Assembly: GCF_030272895.1 (NCBI RefSeq)
Contig: NZ_JALRNF010000072.1
Span: forward strand, 1 to 11,334
Reading direction: 5' to 3'
From: Pseudomonas sp. BGr12
GTDB lineage: Bacteria; Pseudomonadota; Gammaproteobacteria; Pseudomonadales; Pseudomonadaceae
DNA length: 11,334 nucleotides
The notes under the pieces were generated by a model. That model had not been told where the DNA came from and made no database searches. It saw only the letters and a list, made by a program, of their open reading frames with translations. A program made the translations under genes and the position numbers. Positions 1 through 7,340 of this stretch are shown piece by piece (position 1 is the stretch's first letter; every line of letters begins with the position of its first letter).

Positions 1-3000
1 GCCGGTCAGGTCGAAGCGACCATCACCGGCACGTCCGGTGGCGACTTCGAAAACCTCAACGTCGACCCGTCGGCGGCTGTGACTGAAGTCAACGACACCC
101 TCGATCCGTCGACCGTCAAATTGACCGCCGATGTCAGCACCATCGGCGAAGGTGGCGTGATCACCTACACCGCCACTGTCAGCGCGCCAGTGACTGGCAC
201 GCCGCTGGTAATCAACCTGACCAATGGCCAGCAGATCGTCATTGGCGTCGGTCAGAGCACTGGCACCGTGCAGTTCACCGCGCCAGACAACGTGCACAGC
301 ACCAACCTCGACCTGACCAACAGCATCAAGGACGTCAGTGGCGGTAACTACGAGGACCTGACTGCCTCGGGCACCACCACTGTGACCGTTACCGACGGTC
401 CAGGCACTGAAGACACTACCGGCCTGAAGCTGACCGCCACCCCGTCGGTCAACGAAGGTGGCGAAATCACCTACACCGCGACGCTGACCAACCCGGCCGG
501 CACCGCCATGACCATCACCCTCAGCAATGGTGAAAGCATCACCATCGCGGCCGGTGAGACTTCGGGCAGCGTTACCGTGGCTGCTCCGGACGATGACGTC
601 TATATCGACGCTGGCCAGGTCGAAGCGACTATCACCGGCACCTCCGGTGGCGACTTCGAAAACCTCAACGTCGACCCGTCGGCGGCTGTGACTGAAGTCA
701 ACGACACCATCGACCCGTCGACCGTCAAGTTGACCGCCGATGTCAGCACCATCGGCGAAGGTGGCGTGATCACCTACACCGCTACCGTCAGCGCCCCGGT
801 GACCGGCACGCCGCTGGTAATCAACCTCACCAATGGCCAGCAGATCGTTATCGGCGTCGGTCAGAGCACTGGTACCGTGCAGTTCACTGCGCCGGATAAC
901 GTGCACAGCACCAACCTGGATCTGACCAACGCGATCAAGGACGTTTCGGGTGGTAACTACGAGGAGCTGACTGCCTCGGGCACCACCACTGTGACCGTCA
1001 CTGACGGTCCAGGTACTGAAGACACCACCGGCCTGAAGCTGACCGCGACCCCGTCGGTCAACGAAGGTGGCGAAATCACCTACACCGCCACCCTGACCAA
1101 CCCGGCTGGCACCGCCATGACCATCACCCTGAGCAATGGCGAGTCCATCACCATTGCGGCCGGTGAGACTTCGGGCAGCGTGACTGTGGCGGCACCGGAC
1201 GACGACGTGTACATCGATGCCGGCCAGGTCGAAGCGAGCATCACCGGTACGTCCGGTGGCGACTTCGAAAACCTGGCGGTGGATAACACTCCAGCGGTCA
1301 CCGAGGTCAACGACACCCTCGATCCGTCGACCGTCAAGTTGACCGCCGACGTCAGCACCATCGGTGAAGGTGGTGTGATTACCTACACCGCCACCGTCAG
1401 CGCCCCGGTGACCGGCACGCCGCTGGTGATCAACCTGACCAATGGCCAGCAGATCGTCATCGCGGTCGGTCAGAGCACTGGTACCGTGCAGTTCACTGCG
1501 CCGGATAACGTGCACAGCACCAACCTGGAGCTGACCAACGCCATCAAGGACGTCTCGGGCGGTAATTACGAAGACCTGACGGCTTCCGGTGAAACCACCG
1601 TCACCGTCACCGATGGTCCGGGCACTGAAGACACCACCGGCCTGAAGCTGACCGCCACCCCATCGGTCAACGAAGGCGGTGAAATCACCTACACCGCGAC
1701 GCTGACCAACCCGGCTGGCACCGCCATGACCATCACCCTCAGCAATGGTGAATCGATCACCATCGCGGCGGGTGAGACTTCGGGCAGCGTCACCGTGGCG
1801 GCGCCGGACGACGACGTCTATATCGATGCTGGTCAGGTCGAAGCGACTATCACCGGCACCAGTGGCGGCGACTTCGAGAACCTGGCGGTGGATAACACTC
1901 CAGCGGTTACCGAGGTCAACGACACCATCGATCCATCGACGGTGAAACTCACTGCCGATGTCAGCACCATCGGCGAAGGTGGCGTCATCACCTACACCGC
2001 TACCGTCAGCGCCCCGGTGACCGGCACGCCGCTGGTGATCAACCTGACCAATGGCCAGCAGATCGTCATCGCGGTCGGTCAGAGCACGGGTACCGTGCAG
2101 TTCACTGCGCCAGACAACGTGCACAGCACCAACCTCGATCTGACCAACGCCATCAAGGACGTTTCGGGCGGCAACTACGAGGAGCTGACCGCTTCCGGCG
2201 AGACCACCGTCACAGTTACTGACGGCCCAGGTACCGAAGACACCACCGGCCTGAAGCTGACCGCGACCCCGTCGGTCAACGAAGGTGGCGAGATCACCTA
2301 CACCGCGACGCTGACCAACCCGGCTGGCACGACCATGACCATCACCCTCAGCAACGGTGAATCCATCACCATTGCGGCGGGCGAAACCAGCGGCAGCGTG
2401 ACTGTCGCGGCACCGGATGACGACGTGTACATCGACGCCGGTCAGGTCGCAGCGACCATCACCGGCACCAGTGGCGGTGACTTCGAGAACCTGGCGGTGG
2501 ATAACACCCCGGCTGTTACCGAGGTCAACGACACCCTCGACCCGTCGACCGTCAAATTGACCGCCGACGTCAGCACCATCGGTGAAGGTGGTGTGATTAC
2601 CTACACCGCCACCGTCAGCGCCCCGGTGACCGGCACGCCGCTGGTGATCAACCTGACCAATGGCCAGCAGATCGTCATCGCGGTCGGTCAGAGCACTGGT
2701 ACCGTGCAGTTCACTGCGCCGGATAACGTGCACAGCACCAACCTGGATCTGACCAACGCCATCAAGGACGTCTCGGGCGGTAATTACGAAGACCTGATGG
2801 CTTCCGGTGAAACCAGCGTGACCGTCACCGATGGTCCGGGGACTGAAGACACCACCGGCCTGAAGCTGACCGCCACCCCGTCGGTCAACGAAGGTGGCGA
2901 AATCACCTACACCGCCACCCTGACCAATCCGGCTGGCACCGCCATGACCATCACCCTCAGCAACGGTGAGTCCATCACCATTGCGGCGGGCGAAACCAGC

Positions 3001-3147
3001 GGCAGCGTGACCGTGGCGGCACCGGACGACGATGTGTACATCGACGCTGGTCAGGTCGAAGCGACCATCACCGGCACCACCGGTGGTGACTTCGAAAGCC
3101 TGGCCGTCGACGGTTCCGCCGCCGTGACCAAGGTCACCGATACCATC
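1..3147 (+). repeat. Five tandem 609-bp units encoding paired Ig-like domains
   Basis: The start of the sequence recurs at 610, 1219, 1828, 2437 and 3046, giving an exact 609-base (203-codon) period with no insertion or deletion. Each unit holds an A domain (starts at 103, 712, 1321, 1930, 2539; begins DPSTVKLTADVSTIGEGG) and a related B domain (starts at 415, 1024, 1633, 2242, 2851; begins TTGLKLTATPSVNEGG). The B domain carries an acidic PDDDVYIDAGQ segment that could bind calcium, as in other RTX-adhesin extender domains; that role is inferred. A more diverged B-like copy lies at 3148-3447. The array continues off the left edge, so its total copy number is unknown. The repeats probably act as a stiff extender that holds the C-terminal adhesive domains away from the cell. 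Confidence 0.95.
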
Positions 3148-6100
3148 GACCCGACCGGTCTGACCCTGACCGCGACACCATCGGTGCAGGAAGGTGGCCA
3201 GATCACCTACACCGCTACCCTGAGCAATCCGGCGGGTACCGCGGTGACCGTGACCCTGAGCAATGGCAGCACCATCACCATTGCCAAGGATGCGACCAGC
3301 GCCAGCATCACCGTTCCCGCACCGAAGGATGATGTCTATCTCGATGCCGAGGACGTCAGTGTGACCATCACTGGCGCCACCGGCGGCAACTTCGAGCAAC
3401 TGAACATCAGCGATACGCCGGCGGTCACCCATGTGTCCGACACCCTCAACGACACCACGATCAGCATCAGTGGCACCACGGCGGTTGCCGAAGGTGAGAC
3501 GGCGACCTACACCCTGACGCTGACCAATCCGGCGGAAACCGACGTCACCATCACCCTGACCTACTCCGGCACTGCCGCCAACGGCCAGGACTACACCGGT
3601 GTAACCACCGTGGTGATCAAGGCAAACACCAGTTCGGCCAGCTTCAACGTCCCGATCATCCGTGACGGTATTGCCGAAGGTGCCGAGAACTTCACCGTGC
3701 GGATCAGCTCGGCCACCGGCGGCAACTTCGAGAATCTGGTGGTCAGCGGCAGCGCTGGCAGCGTCACCACTACCATCCAGAGCAACGAAGCACCCGTTGC
3801 CGCTGGCGGCGCCGTGACCGGCAACGAAGACAACGACCTGGTACTGACCTGGGCCGACTTCGGCATCAGCGATGCCGATACCCCGGCGGCCAGCCTTGGC
3901 CTGACCATCACCCAGCTACCTGCCGATGGCGTGCTGCAGTACAAGGACGGCAACGTCTGGAAAACCCTGACTGCGGCCGATGCCGGCAAGGTCTTCACCA
4001 AGGCTGACATCGATGCCGGCAAGCTGAAGTTCGTCCCCGACCTCAATGAATCGGGCATCAACGGCTACGGCGGCAGCGGCGTGGGCAACAAAGAGGCCGA
4101 TTACGCGCAGATCAAGTTCAAGCCTACCGACGGCCAGGGCCTGGGCAATGAAGCGACCCTGAAGGTCGATATCACCCCGGTTGCCGACAAGCCTGACCTG
4201 AGCATCGGCAGCAACAACGTCAACTCGGTCGGCCTGCTCAAGGAAACCTGGAACAGCCTGAGCGGCTTGGGTACCAACGGCAACGGCATCACCGGCGATG
4301 CGCTGAAGAACGTCTTCAACAACTCCGGCCGGCCCAACGGCAGCACCGTTGTCACCGATGCCAAGTCCGACGGCAACGTGGTGGGCGGCACGGGTTCGAA
4401 GACGTCTGGCCTGATCTTCCTGGAAGCCGGCAAGACTTACACCTTCAGCGGTGTGGGTGACGACAGCCTGCTGATCACCATCGGCGGCAAGAACGTGGCC
4501 GGCGCCACCTGGGGCGCGGGAGGTGGTATCAGTGGCTCGTTCACGCCGACCATCAGCGGCTACTACACCCTGGACATCTACCACGCCAACCAGAGCGGCC
4601 CGGGCAGTTTCGACGTCAACCTGTCGGTCAACGGCAGCACGCCTGTCGACCTGAACAACGCCAACATCCCGATGTACCCGAGCGTCAATGACCTGGTCAA
4701 CGCCGGCGTAACCGTCGGCGAGTTGCACGGCAGCGACGGCGAAGGCTACTACCAGGGCTACAAGCTCAATGAAGGCGCGGAAAACTCCACCATCAAGCTG
4801 GTGGGCATTTCCACCCAGCTGGTTGACCGGGACGGCTCCGAAACCCTCAGCGTCAAGCTGGGCGGCATTCCGGAAGGATCGGTGCTGAGCGATGGCAATG
4901 GCCGTACCGTCACGGTTGGCGCGGGTGAGGTCGATGTCACGGGCTGGAACCTGAACAGCCTGAGCGTCAAGCCGCCAGCCTACTATCACGATTCGTTCAC
5001 CATCACCGTGACCTCGACGGCCACCGAGAAGGCCAATGGCAGCACTAGCTCCGCCCAGGACTTCATCAAGGTCACCATTTACCCGGATAGCTACAACACC
5101 GGAAACCTGACGGCCGAGAACGACACCAAGACCCTGGGCACCGAAAACGACATCATCGTTGCGGACGTCAACGGCCTGCACGTCGTACCGGGGCAGGACT
5201 ACAACCTGGCGTTCATCGTCGATACCTCGGGCAGCATGGAGAACTCCGGCGTCAACGCGGCGAGGAAGTCCCTGGAGTCGGTGTTCAAGACCCTGGCCAA
5301 TAGCGTCAAGGGCGCTGGCTCCGGTACGGTGAACATCCTGTTGGTGGACTTCTCCGAGAAGGTCAACGTTACCGTCTCGGTCGACCTCGCCGACAAGAAT
5401 GCGATGGCCACGCTGCAAGCGGCGCTGGACAAGCTCAAGGCCGGTGGCAGCACCAACTACGAGGATGCGTTCAAAACCACCGCCAACTGGTTCCAGAACC
5501 TCGAGAATGCCGGCAACAAGGGTAGCAACCAGACGTTCTTCATCACCGATGGCGAGCCTAACGTCTATCAGACGAACGAACGGACCAACCCGACGTTCAG
5601 GAACTCCAGCTACACCATGGATGGCGAGCTGAGCCGCCTGAACTACAAACTGGGCGATGTCATCAACTATGAGATGGTGGGGGCCAACAACCGGATCAGC
5701 ATCAGCCAGTCCGGCTACCTCACGGCCGAGTACCGCGTCGGCAATTCGTGGCGCACCGACTCCAACGCCTCCGGCAAGCTGAATGCACAAGGCGACGGCA
5801 CCTATGAGTTGTCGGTTACGGACTCCGGTTCCTATTGGGCCGCGGTCAACGCCAAGGAGGCGTTCCTGTTGCTGGCCAACCTGTCGAGCGTCGAGGCGAT
5901 CGGTCTCAATGGCGCCGTCAACGCCAACAACCTGAAGCCATACGACACCGACGGCAAGCCGCAGACCAACATCGACCCGAGCAAGCTGGCCGAGGCGATC
6001 CTCGGTCATACCGAGGCCACCAAGCCGGGTAACGATGCGGTCGGCGGTGGCGACGGCAACGACATCCTGTTCGGTGACCTGGTCAGTTTCGACGGGATCG

Positions 6101-6807
6101 CCGGCAACGGTGTCGAAGCAATGCAGGCCTATGTCGCCGGCAAGCTGGGTGTGGGCCTGGAAACTGTCGACGGTCGTGTGCTGCACCAGTACATCACCGA
6201 GCACGTCAGCGAGTTCGATGTATCGCGCAGCAACGACGGTGCCGATACCCTGCTGGGCGGCGACGGCAATGACATTCTCTTCGGCCAGGGTGGCGACGAC
6301 TACCTCGATGGCGGCAAGGGCAATGACATCCTGCTCGGCGGTGCCGGCATTGATACCCTGATCGGTGGTGAAGGCAACGACACCCTGATTGGCGGCGAAG
6401 GCATCGACACCCTGCTCGGCGGTGAGGGCAACGACATCCTCATGGGCGGCAAGGGTGACGATATCCTCACCGGTGGCAGCGGCGCCGACACCTTCGTGTG
6501 GAAGGCCGGCGACACCGGCAAGGACGTGATCAAGGACTTCAAACCTGCCGAAGGTGACCGTCTGGACCTGAGCGATCTGCTCCAGGGCGAGAAGGCCAGC
6601 ACCATCGACAACTTCCTGAAGATCACCACGGTCAACGGCGAGTCGACCCTGCAGGTCAGCTCCGAAGGCAAGCTCAACAGCGCCGGTGGCCTGGCCAACG
6701 CCGATGTGACGATCAAGCTGGAAGGGGTCAACTGGTCCAACACCACGATCAACTCGCTGGTGACCGGCGCCGACCCGACCATCAAGATCGACCATTCCAA
6801 CAGCTGA
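1..6807 (+). CDS. lapA: LapA-type giant RTX adhesin, C-terminal part (5' end outside window)
   Basis: Cell-surface adhesin for irreversible attachment and biofilm formation, exported by a type I secretion system. The frame is open from base 1, so this is a 5'-truncated view of 2268 residues; the first ATG, at 79, lies inside a repeat and is not the real start. Domains, counted from the first codon: Ig-like pairs A+B (104+99 residues) repeated five times to residue 1049; a divergent B-like domain 1050-1149; a Calx-beta-like domain 1150-1263; a cadherin/VCBS-like stretch 1264-1401; a PA14-like domain about 1402-1554 (GLIFLEAGKTYTFSGVGDDS); a VWA domain from about 1734 with MIDAS residues D1741-x-S-x-S1745, T1818 and D1850; RTX nonapeptides at 2015-2023 and 2080-2167; and a C-terminal type I secretion signal. 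The identification as LapA rather than another giant RTX adhesin rests on the adjacent lapD and lapG. The LapG cleavage site and retention module would be in the missing N-terminus, so they cannot be checked here. Confidence 0.93.
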   Translation, partial: AGQVEATITGTSGGDFENLNVDPSAAVTEVNDTLDPSTVKLTADVSTIGEGGVITYTATVSAPVTGTPLVINLTNGQQIVIGVGQSTGTVQFTAPDNVHSTNLDLTNSIKDVSGGNYEDLTASGTTTVTVTDGPGTEDTTGLKLTATPSVNEGGEITYTATLTNPAGTAMTITLSNGESITIAAGETSGSVTVAAPDDDVYIDAGQVEATITGTSGGDFENLNVDPSAAVTEVNDTIDPSTVKLTADVSTIGEGGVITYTATVSAPVTGTPLVINLTNGQQIVIGVGQSTGTVQFTAPDNVHSTNLDLTNAIKDVSGGNYEELTASGTTTVTVTDGPGTEDTTGLKLTATPSVNEGGEITYTATLTNPAGTAMTITLSNGESITIAAGETSGSVTVAAPDDDVYIDAGQVEASITGTSGGDFENLAVDNTPAVTEVNDTLDPSTVKLTADVSTIGEGGVITYTATVSAPVTGTPLVINLTNGQQIVIAVGQSTGTVQFTAPDNVHSTNLELTNAIKDVSGGNYEDLTASGETTVTVTDGPGTEDTTGLKLTATPSVNEGGEITYTATLTNPAGTAMTITLSNGESITIAAGETSGSVTVAAPDDDVYIDAGQVEATITGTSGGDFENLAVDNTPAVTEVNDTIDPSTVKLTADVSTIGEGGVITYTATVSAPVTGTPLVINLTNGQQIVIAVGQSTGTVQFTAPDNVHSTNLDLTNAIKDVSGGNYEELTASGETTVTVTDGPGTEDTTGLKLTATPSVNEGGEITYTATLTNPAGTTMTITLSNGESITIAAGETSGSVTVAAPDDDVYIDAGQVAATITGTSGGDFENLAVDNTPAVTEVNDTLDPSTVKLTADVSTIGEGGVITYTATVSAPVTGTPLVINLTNGQQIVIAVGQSTGTVQFTAPDNVHSTNLDLTNAIKDVSGGNYEDLMASGETSVTVTDGPGTEDTTGLKLTATPSVNEGGEITYTATLTNPAGTAMTITLSNGESITIAAGETSGSVTVAAPDDDVYIDAGQVEATITGTTGGDFESLAVDGSAAVTKVTDTIDPTGLTLTATPSVQEGGQITYTATLSNPAGTAVTVTLSNGSTITIAKDATSASITVPAPKDDVYLDAEDVSVTITGATGGNFEQLNISDTPAVTHVSDTLNDTTISISGTTAVAEGETATYTLTLTNPAETDVTITLTYSGTAANGQDYTGVTTVVIKANTSSASFNVPIIRDGIAEGAENFTVRISSATGGNFENLVVSGSAGSVTTTIQSNEAPVAAGGAVTGNEDNDLVLTWADFGISDADTPAASLGLTITQLPADGVLQYKDGNVWKTLTAADAGKVFTKADIDAGKLKFVPDLNESGINGYGGSGVGNKEADYAQIKFKPTDGQGLGNEATLKVDITPVADKPDLSIGSNNVNSVGLLKETWNSLSGLGTNGNGITGDALKNVFNNSGRPNGSTVVTDAKSDGNVVGGTGSKTSGLIFLEAGKTYTFSGVGDDSLLITIGGKNVAGATWGAGGGISGSFTPTISGYYTLDIYHANQSGPGSFDVNLSVNGSTPVDLNNANIPMYPSVNDLVNAGVTVGELHGSDGEGYYQGYKLNEGAENSTIKLVGISTQLVDRDGSETLSVKLGGIPEGSVLSDGNGRTVTVGAGEVDVTGWNLNSLSVKPPAYYHDSFTITVTSTATEKANGSTSSAQDFIKVTIYPDSYNTGNLTAENDTKTLGTENDIIVADVNGLHVVPGQDYNLAFIVDTSGSMENSGVNAARKSLESVFKTLANSVKGAGSGTVNILLVDFSEKVNVTVSVDLADKNAMATLQAALDKLKAGGSTNYEDAFKTTANWFQNLENAGNKGSNQTFFITDGEPNVYQTNERTNPTFRNSSYTMDGELSRLNYKLGDVINYEMVGANNRISISQSGYLTAEYRVGNSWRTDSNASGKLNAQGDGTYELSVTDSGSYWAAVNAKEAFLLLANLSSVEAIGLNGAVNANNLKPYDTDGKPQTNIDPSKLAEAILGHTEATKPGNDAVGGGDGNDILFGDLVSFDGIAGNGVEAMQAYVAGKLGVGLETVDGRVLHQYITEHVSEFDVSRSNDGADTLLGGDGNDILFGQGGDDYLDGGKGNDILLGGAGIDTLIGGEGNDTLIGGEGIDTLLGGEGNDILMGGKGDDILTGGSGADTFVWKAGDTGKDVIKDFKPAEGDRLDLSDLLQGEKASTIDNFLKITTVNGESTLQVSSEGKLNSAGGLANADVTIKLEGVNWSNTTINSLVTGADPTIKIDHSNS
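5200..6009 (+). other. von Willebrand factor A domain within the adhesin, with internal insertion
   Basis: Within the lapA frame, the segment reading LAFIVDTSGSM opens a VWA fold. The metal-ion-dependent adhesion site is intact: Asp at 5221, Ser at 5227 and Ser at 5233 (DxSxS), Thr at 5452 in GGSTNYED, and Asp at 5548 in FITDGEPN. About 85 residues (5587-5841) that look unlike VWA separate this core from a closing part (AFLLLANLSSVEAIGLNG to DPSKLAEAIL). MIDAS-type VWA domains bind protein or surface ligands through a divalent cation. The closing boundary is approximate because the last strand is hard to place by eye. Confidence 0.85.
6043..6501 (+). repeat. Hemolysin-type (RTX) calcium-binding nonapeptide repeats, split array
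   Basis: One nonapeptide, GGGDGNDIL, occurs at 6043-6069. After about 56 non-RTX residues, a run of nine to ten GGxGxDxLx-type repeats covers roughly 6238-6501, with units such as GGKGNDILL, GGEGNDTLI and GGKGDDILT. These form a calcium-loaded beta-roll outside the cell and typify type I secretion substrates. The following segment, GADTFVWKAGDTGKDVIKDF, is the usual opening of the C-terminal secretion signal that ends the protein. Confidence 0.95.
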
Positions 6808-6813
6808 TGCTCC

Positions 6814-6858
6814 CGCACCCTGCAGCCAAACACCGGCTGCAGGGTGCGCCGGGCTTTC
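6814..6858 (+). terminator. Stem-loop terminator after lapA
   Basis: A perfect 14-bp stem (6814-6827 with 6835-6848, around GCACCCTGCAGCC) and a 7-base loop begin six bases after the lapA stop codon. It is followed by GGGCTTTCCC, which has only a short T run, so it may be an imperfect intrinsic terminator or mainly a 3'-end stabiliser. A second, smaller stem (CCGGGC/GCCCGG, 6891-6907) lies downstream before the next gene. Confidence 0.7.
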
Positions 6859-6953
6859 CCAGTGCCGTATTCACACTGCATACTCGCTCGCCGGGCCCAC
6901 AGCCCGGTGTGCTTGGCCTATGCTGCTGACTGCGGATACGGACTCAATTTGAC

Positions 6954-6958
6954 GAGGG
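6954..6958 (+). promoter_or_regulatory. Ribosome binding site of the small conserved gene
   Basis: GAGGG lies eight bases before the ATG at 6966 and fixes this start. I see no convincing -35/-10 pair in the 158 bases between lapA and this gene. Confidence 0.65.
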
Positions 6959-6965
6959 ATACTCC

Positions 6966-7304
6966 ATGTTCTACGTGCAACGCGATGCACAGGGCCAGTT
7001 GCGCCGGGTAGAGGCCGCCGCCTTTGACGGGTACACGGAGGAGTTGCCGGCCGACCACGCCGAAGTTCAGGAATGGTTCGCCGACGACGTGGTCGAGAAC
7101 AGCCTCAAGCAGCTCAAGCAAAGCGACCTGGACATGATCCGGGTGCTCGAAGACTTGATCGAAGTGCTGACCAGCAAAGGGGTGATCAGCATCACCGACC
7201 TGCCGGCCGGCGCCCAGGCCAAGCTGCTCAGCCGTTCCAGCGCCCGTGAGGCCCTGGGTGGGCTGAACAACCTGATCGACGAAAGCGACAGCGGCCTGAT
7301 CTGA
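6966..7304 (+). CDS. Small conserved acidic protein of unknown function
   Basis: Encodes 112 residues with no signal peptide or membrane segment, so it is probably cytoplasmic. It is acidic, and the middle (about residues 50-90) is predicted helical by eye with the pattern VLEDLIEVLTSKGVISITDLP followed by AQAKLLSR. Small Pseudomonas proteins of this kind are, as I recall, sometimes labelled 'tryptophan synthase subunit beta like', but nothing here resembles TrpB: it is far too short and lacks the pyridoxal-phosphate lysine region. It starts 158 bases after lapA on the same strand and is separated from it by a stem-loop, so it may be a separate transcription unit or depend on read-through. 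It converges with lapD, 36 bases away. Its place between lapA and lapD makes a role in adhesin biology possible but unproven. Confidence 0.85.
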   Translation: MFYVQRDAQGQLRRVEAAAFDGYTEELPADHAEVQEWFADDVVENSLKQLKQSDLDMIRVLEDLIEVLTSKGVISITDLPAGAQAKLLSRSSAREALGGLNNLIDESDSGLI

Positions 7305-7309
7305 TCACT

Positions 7310-7330
7310 GCGGGCCTGCGCAAGGCCCGC
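7310..7330. terminator. Short stem-loop between convergent genes
   Basis: GCGGGCCT (7310-7317) pairs with AGGCCCGC (7323-7330) across a 5-base loop in the 36-base gap between the small gene and lapD. It could stop transcription from both sides, but neither side has a U tract, so its activity is uncertain. Confidence 0.4.
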
Positions 7331-7340
7331 TCGGTGTGTG

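Noticed and set aside
79..81. ATG... start of lapA at 79 (GTG/valine position in the repeat)
   Set aside because: The frame is open back to base 1 and encodes the same repeat that recurs 609 bases later, so this is an internal position and the true start lies far upstream of the window.
1..3147. CRISPR array or transposon-derived direct repeats
   Set aside because: The 609-base repeats have no spacers, stay in one reading frame and encode Ig-like domains; they are protein-coding repeats.
3916..6795. A 959-codon open frame on the minus strand opposite lapA
   Set aside because: It mirrors a strongly coding plus-strand gene in high-GC DNA, where stop codons are rare in the antisense frame. Its product is low-complexity Val/Ala/Asp/Gly/Gln sequence with no recognisable domain, and the RTX part becomes a mirrored repeat.
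6913..6928. Sigma-54-like promoter (TTGGCC...GCTGCT) before the small gene
   Set aside because: The gap between the GG and GC elements is eight bases instead of the required ten, so it does not fit the -24/-12 pattern.
6966..7304. Tryptophan synthase beta subunit
   Set aside because: At 112 residues it is under a third of TrpB length and shows no pyridoxal-phosphate lysine motif or glycine-rich phosphate loop.
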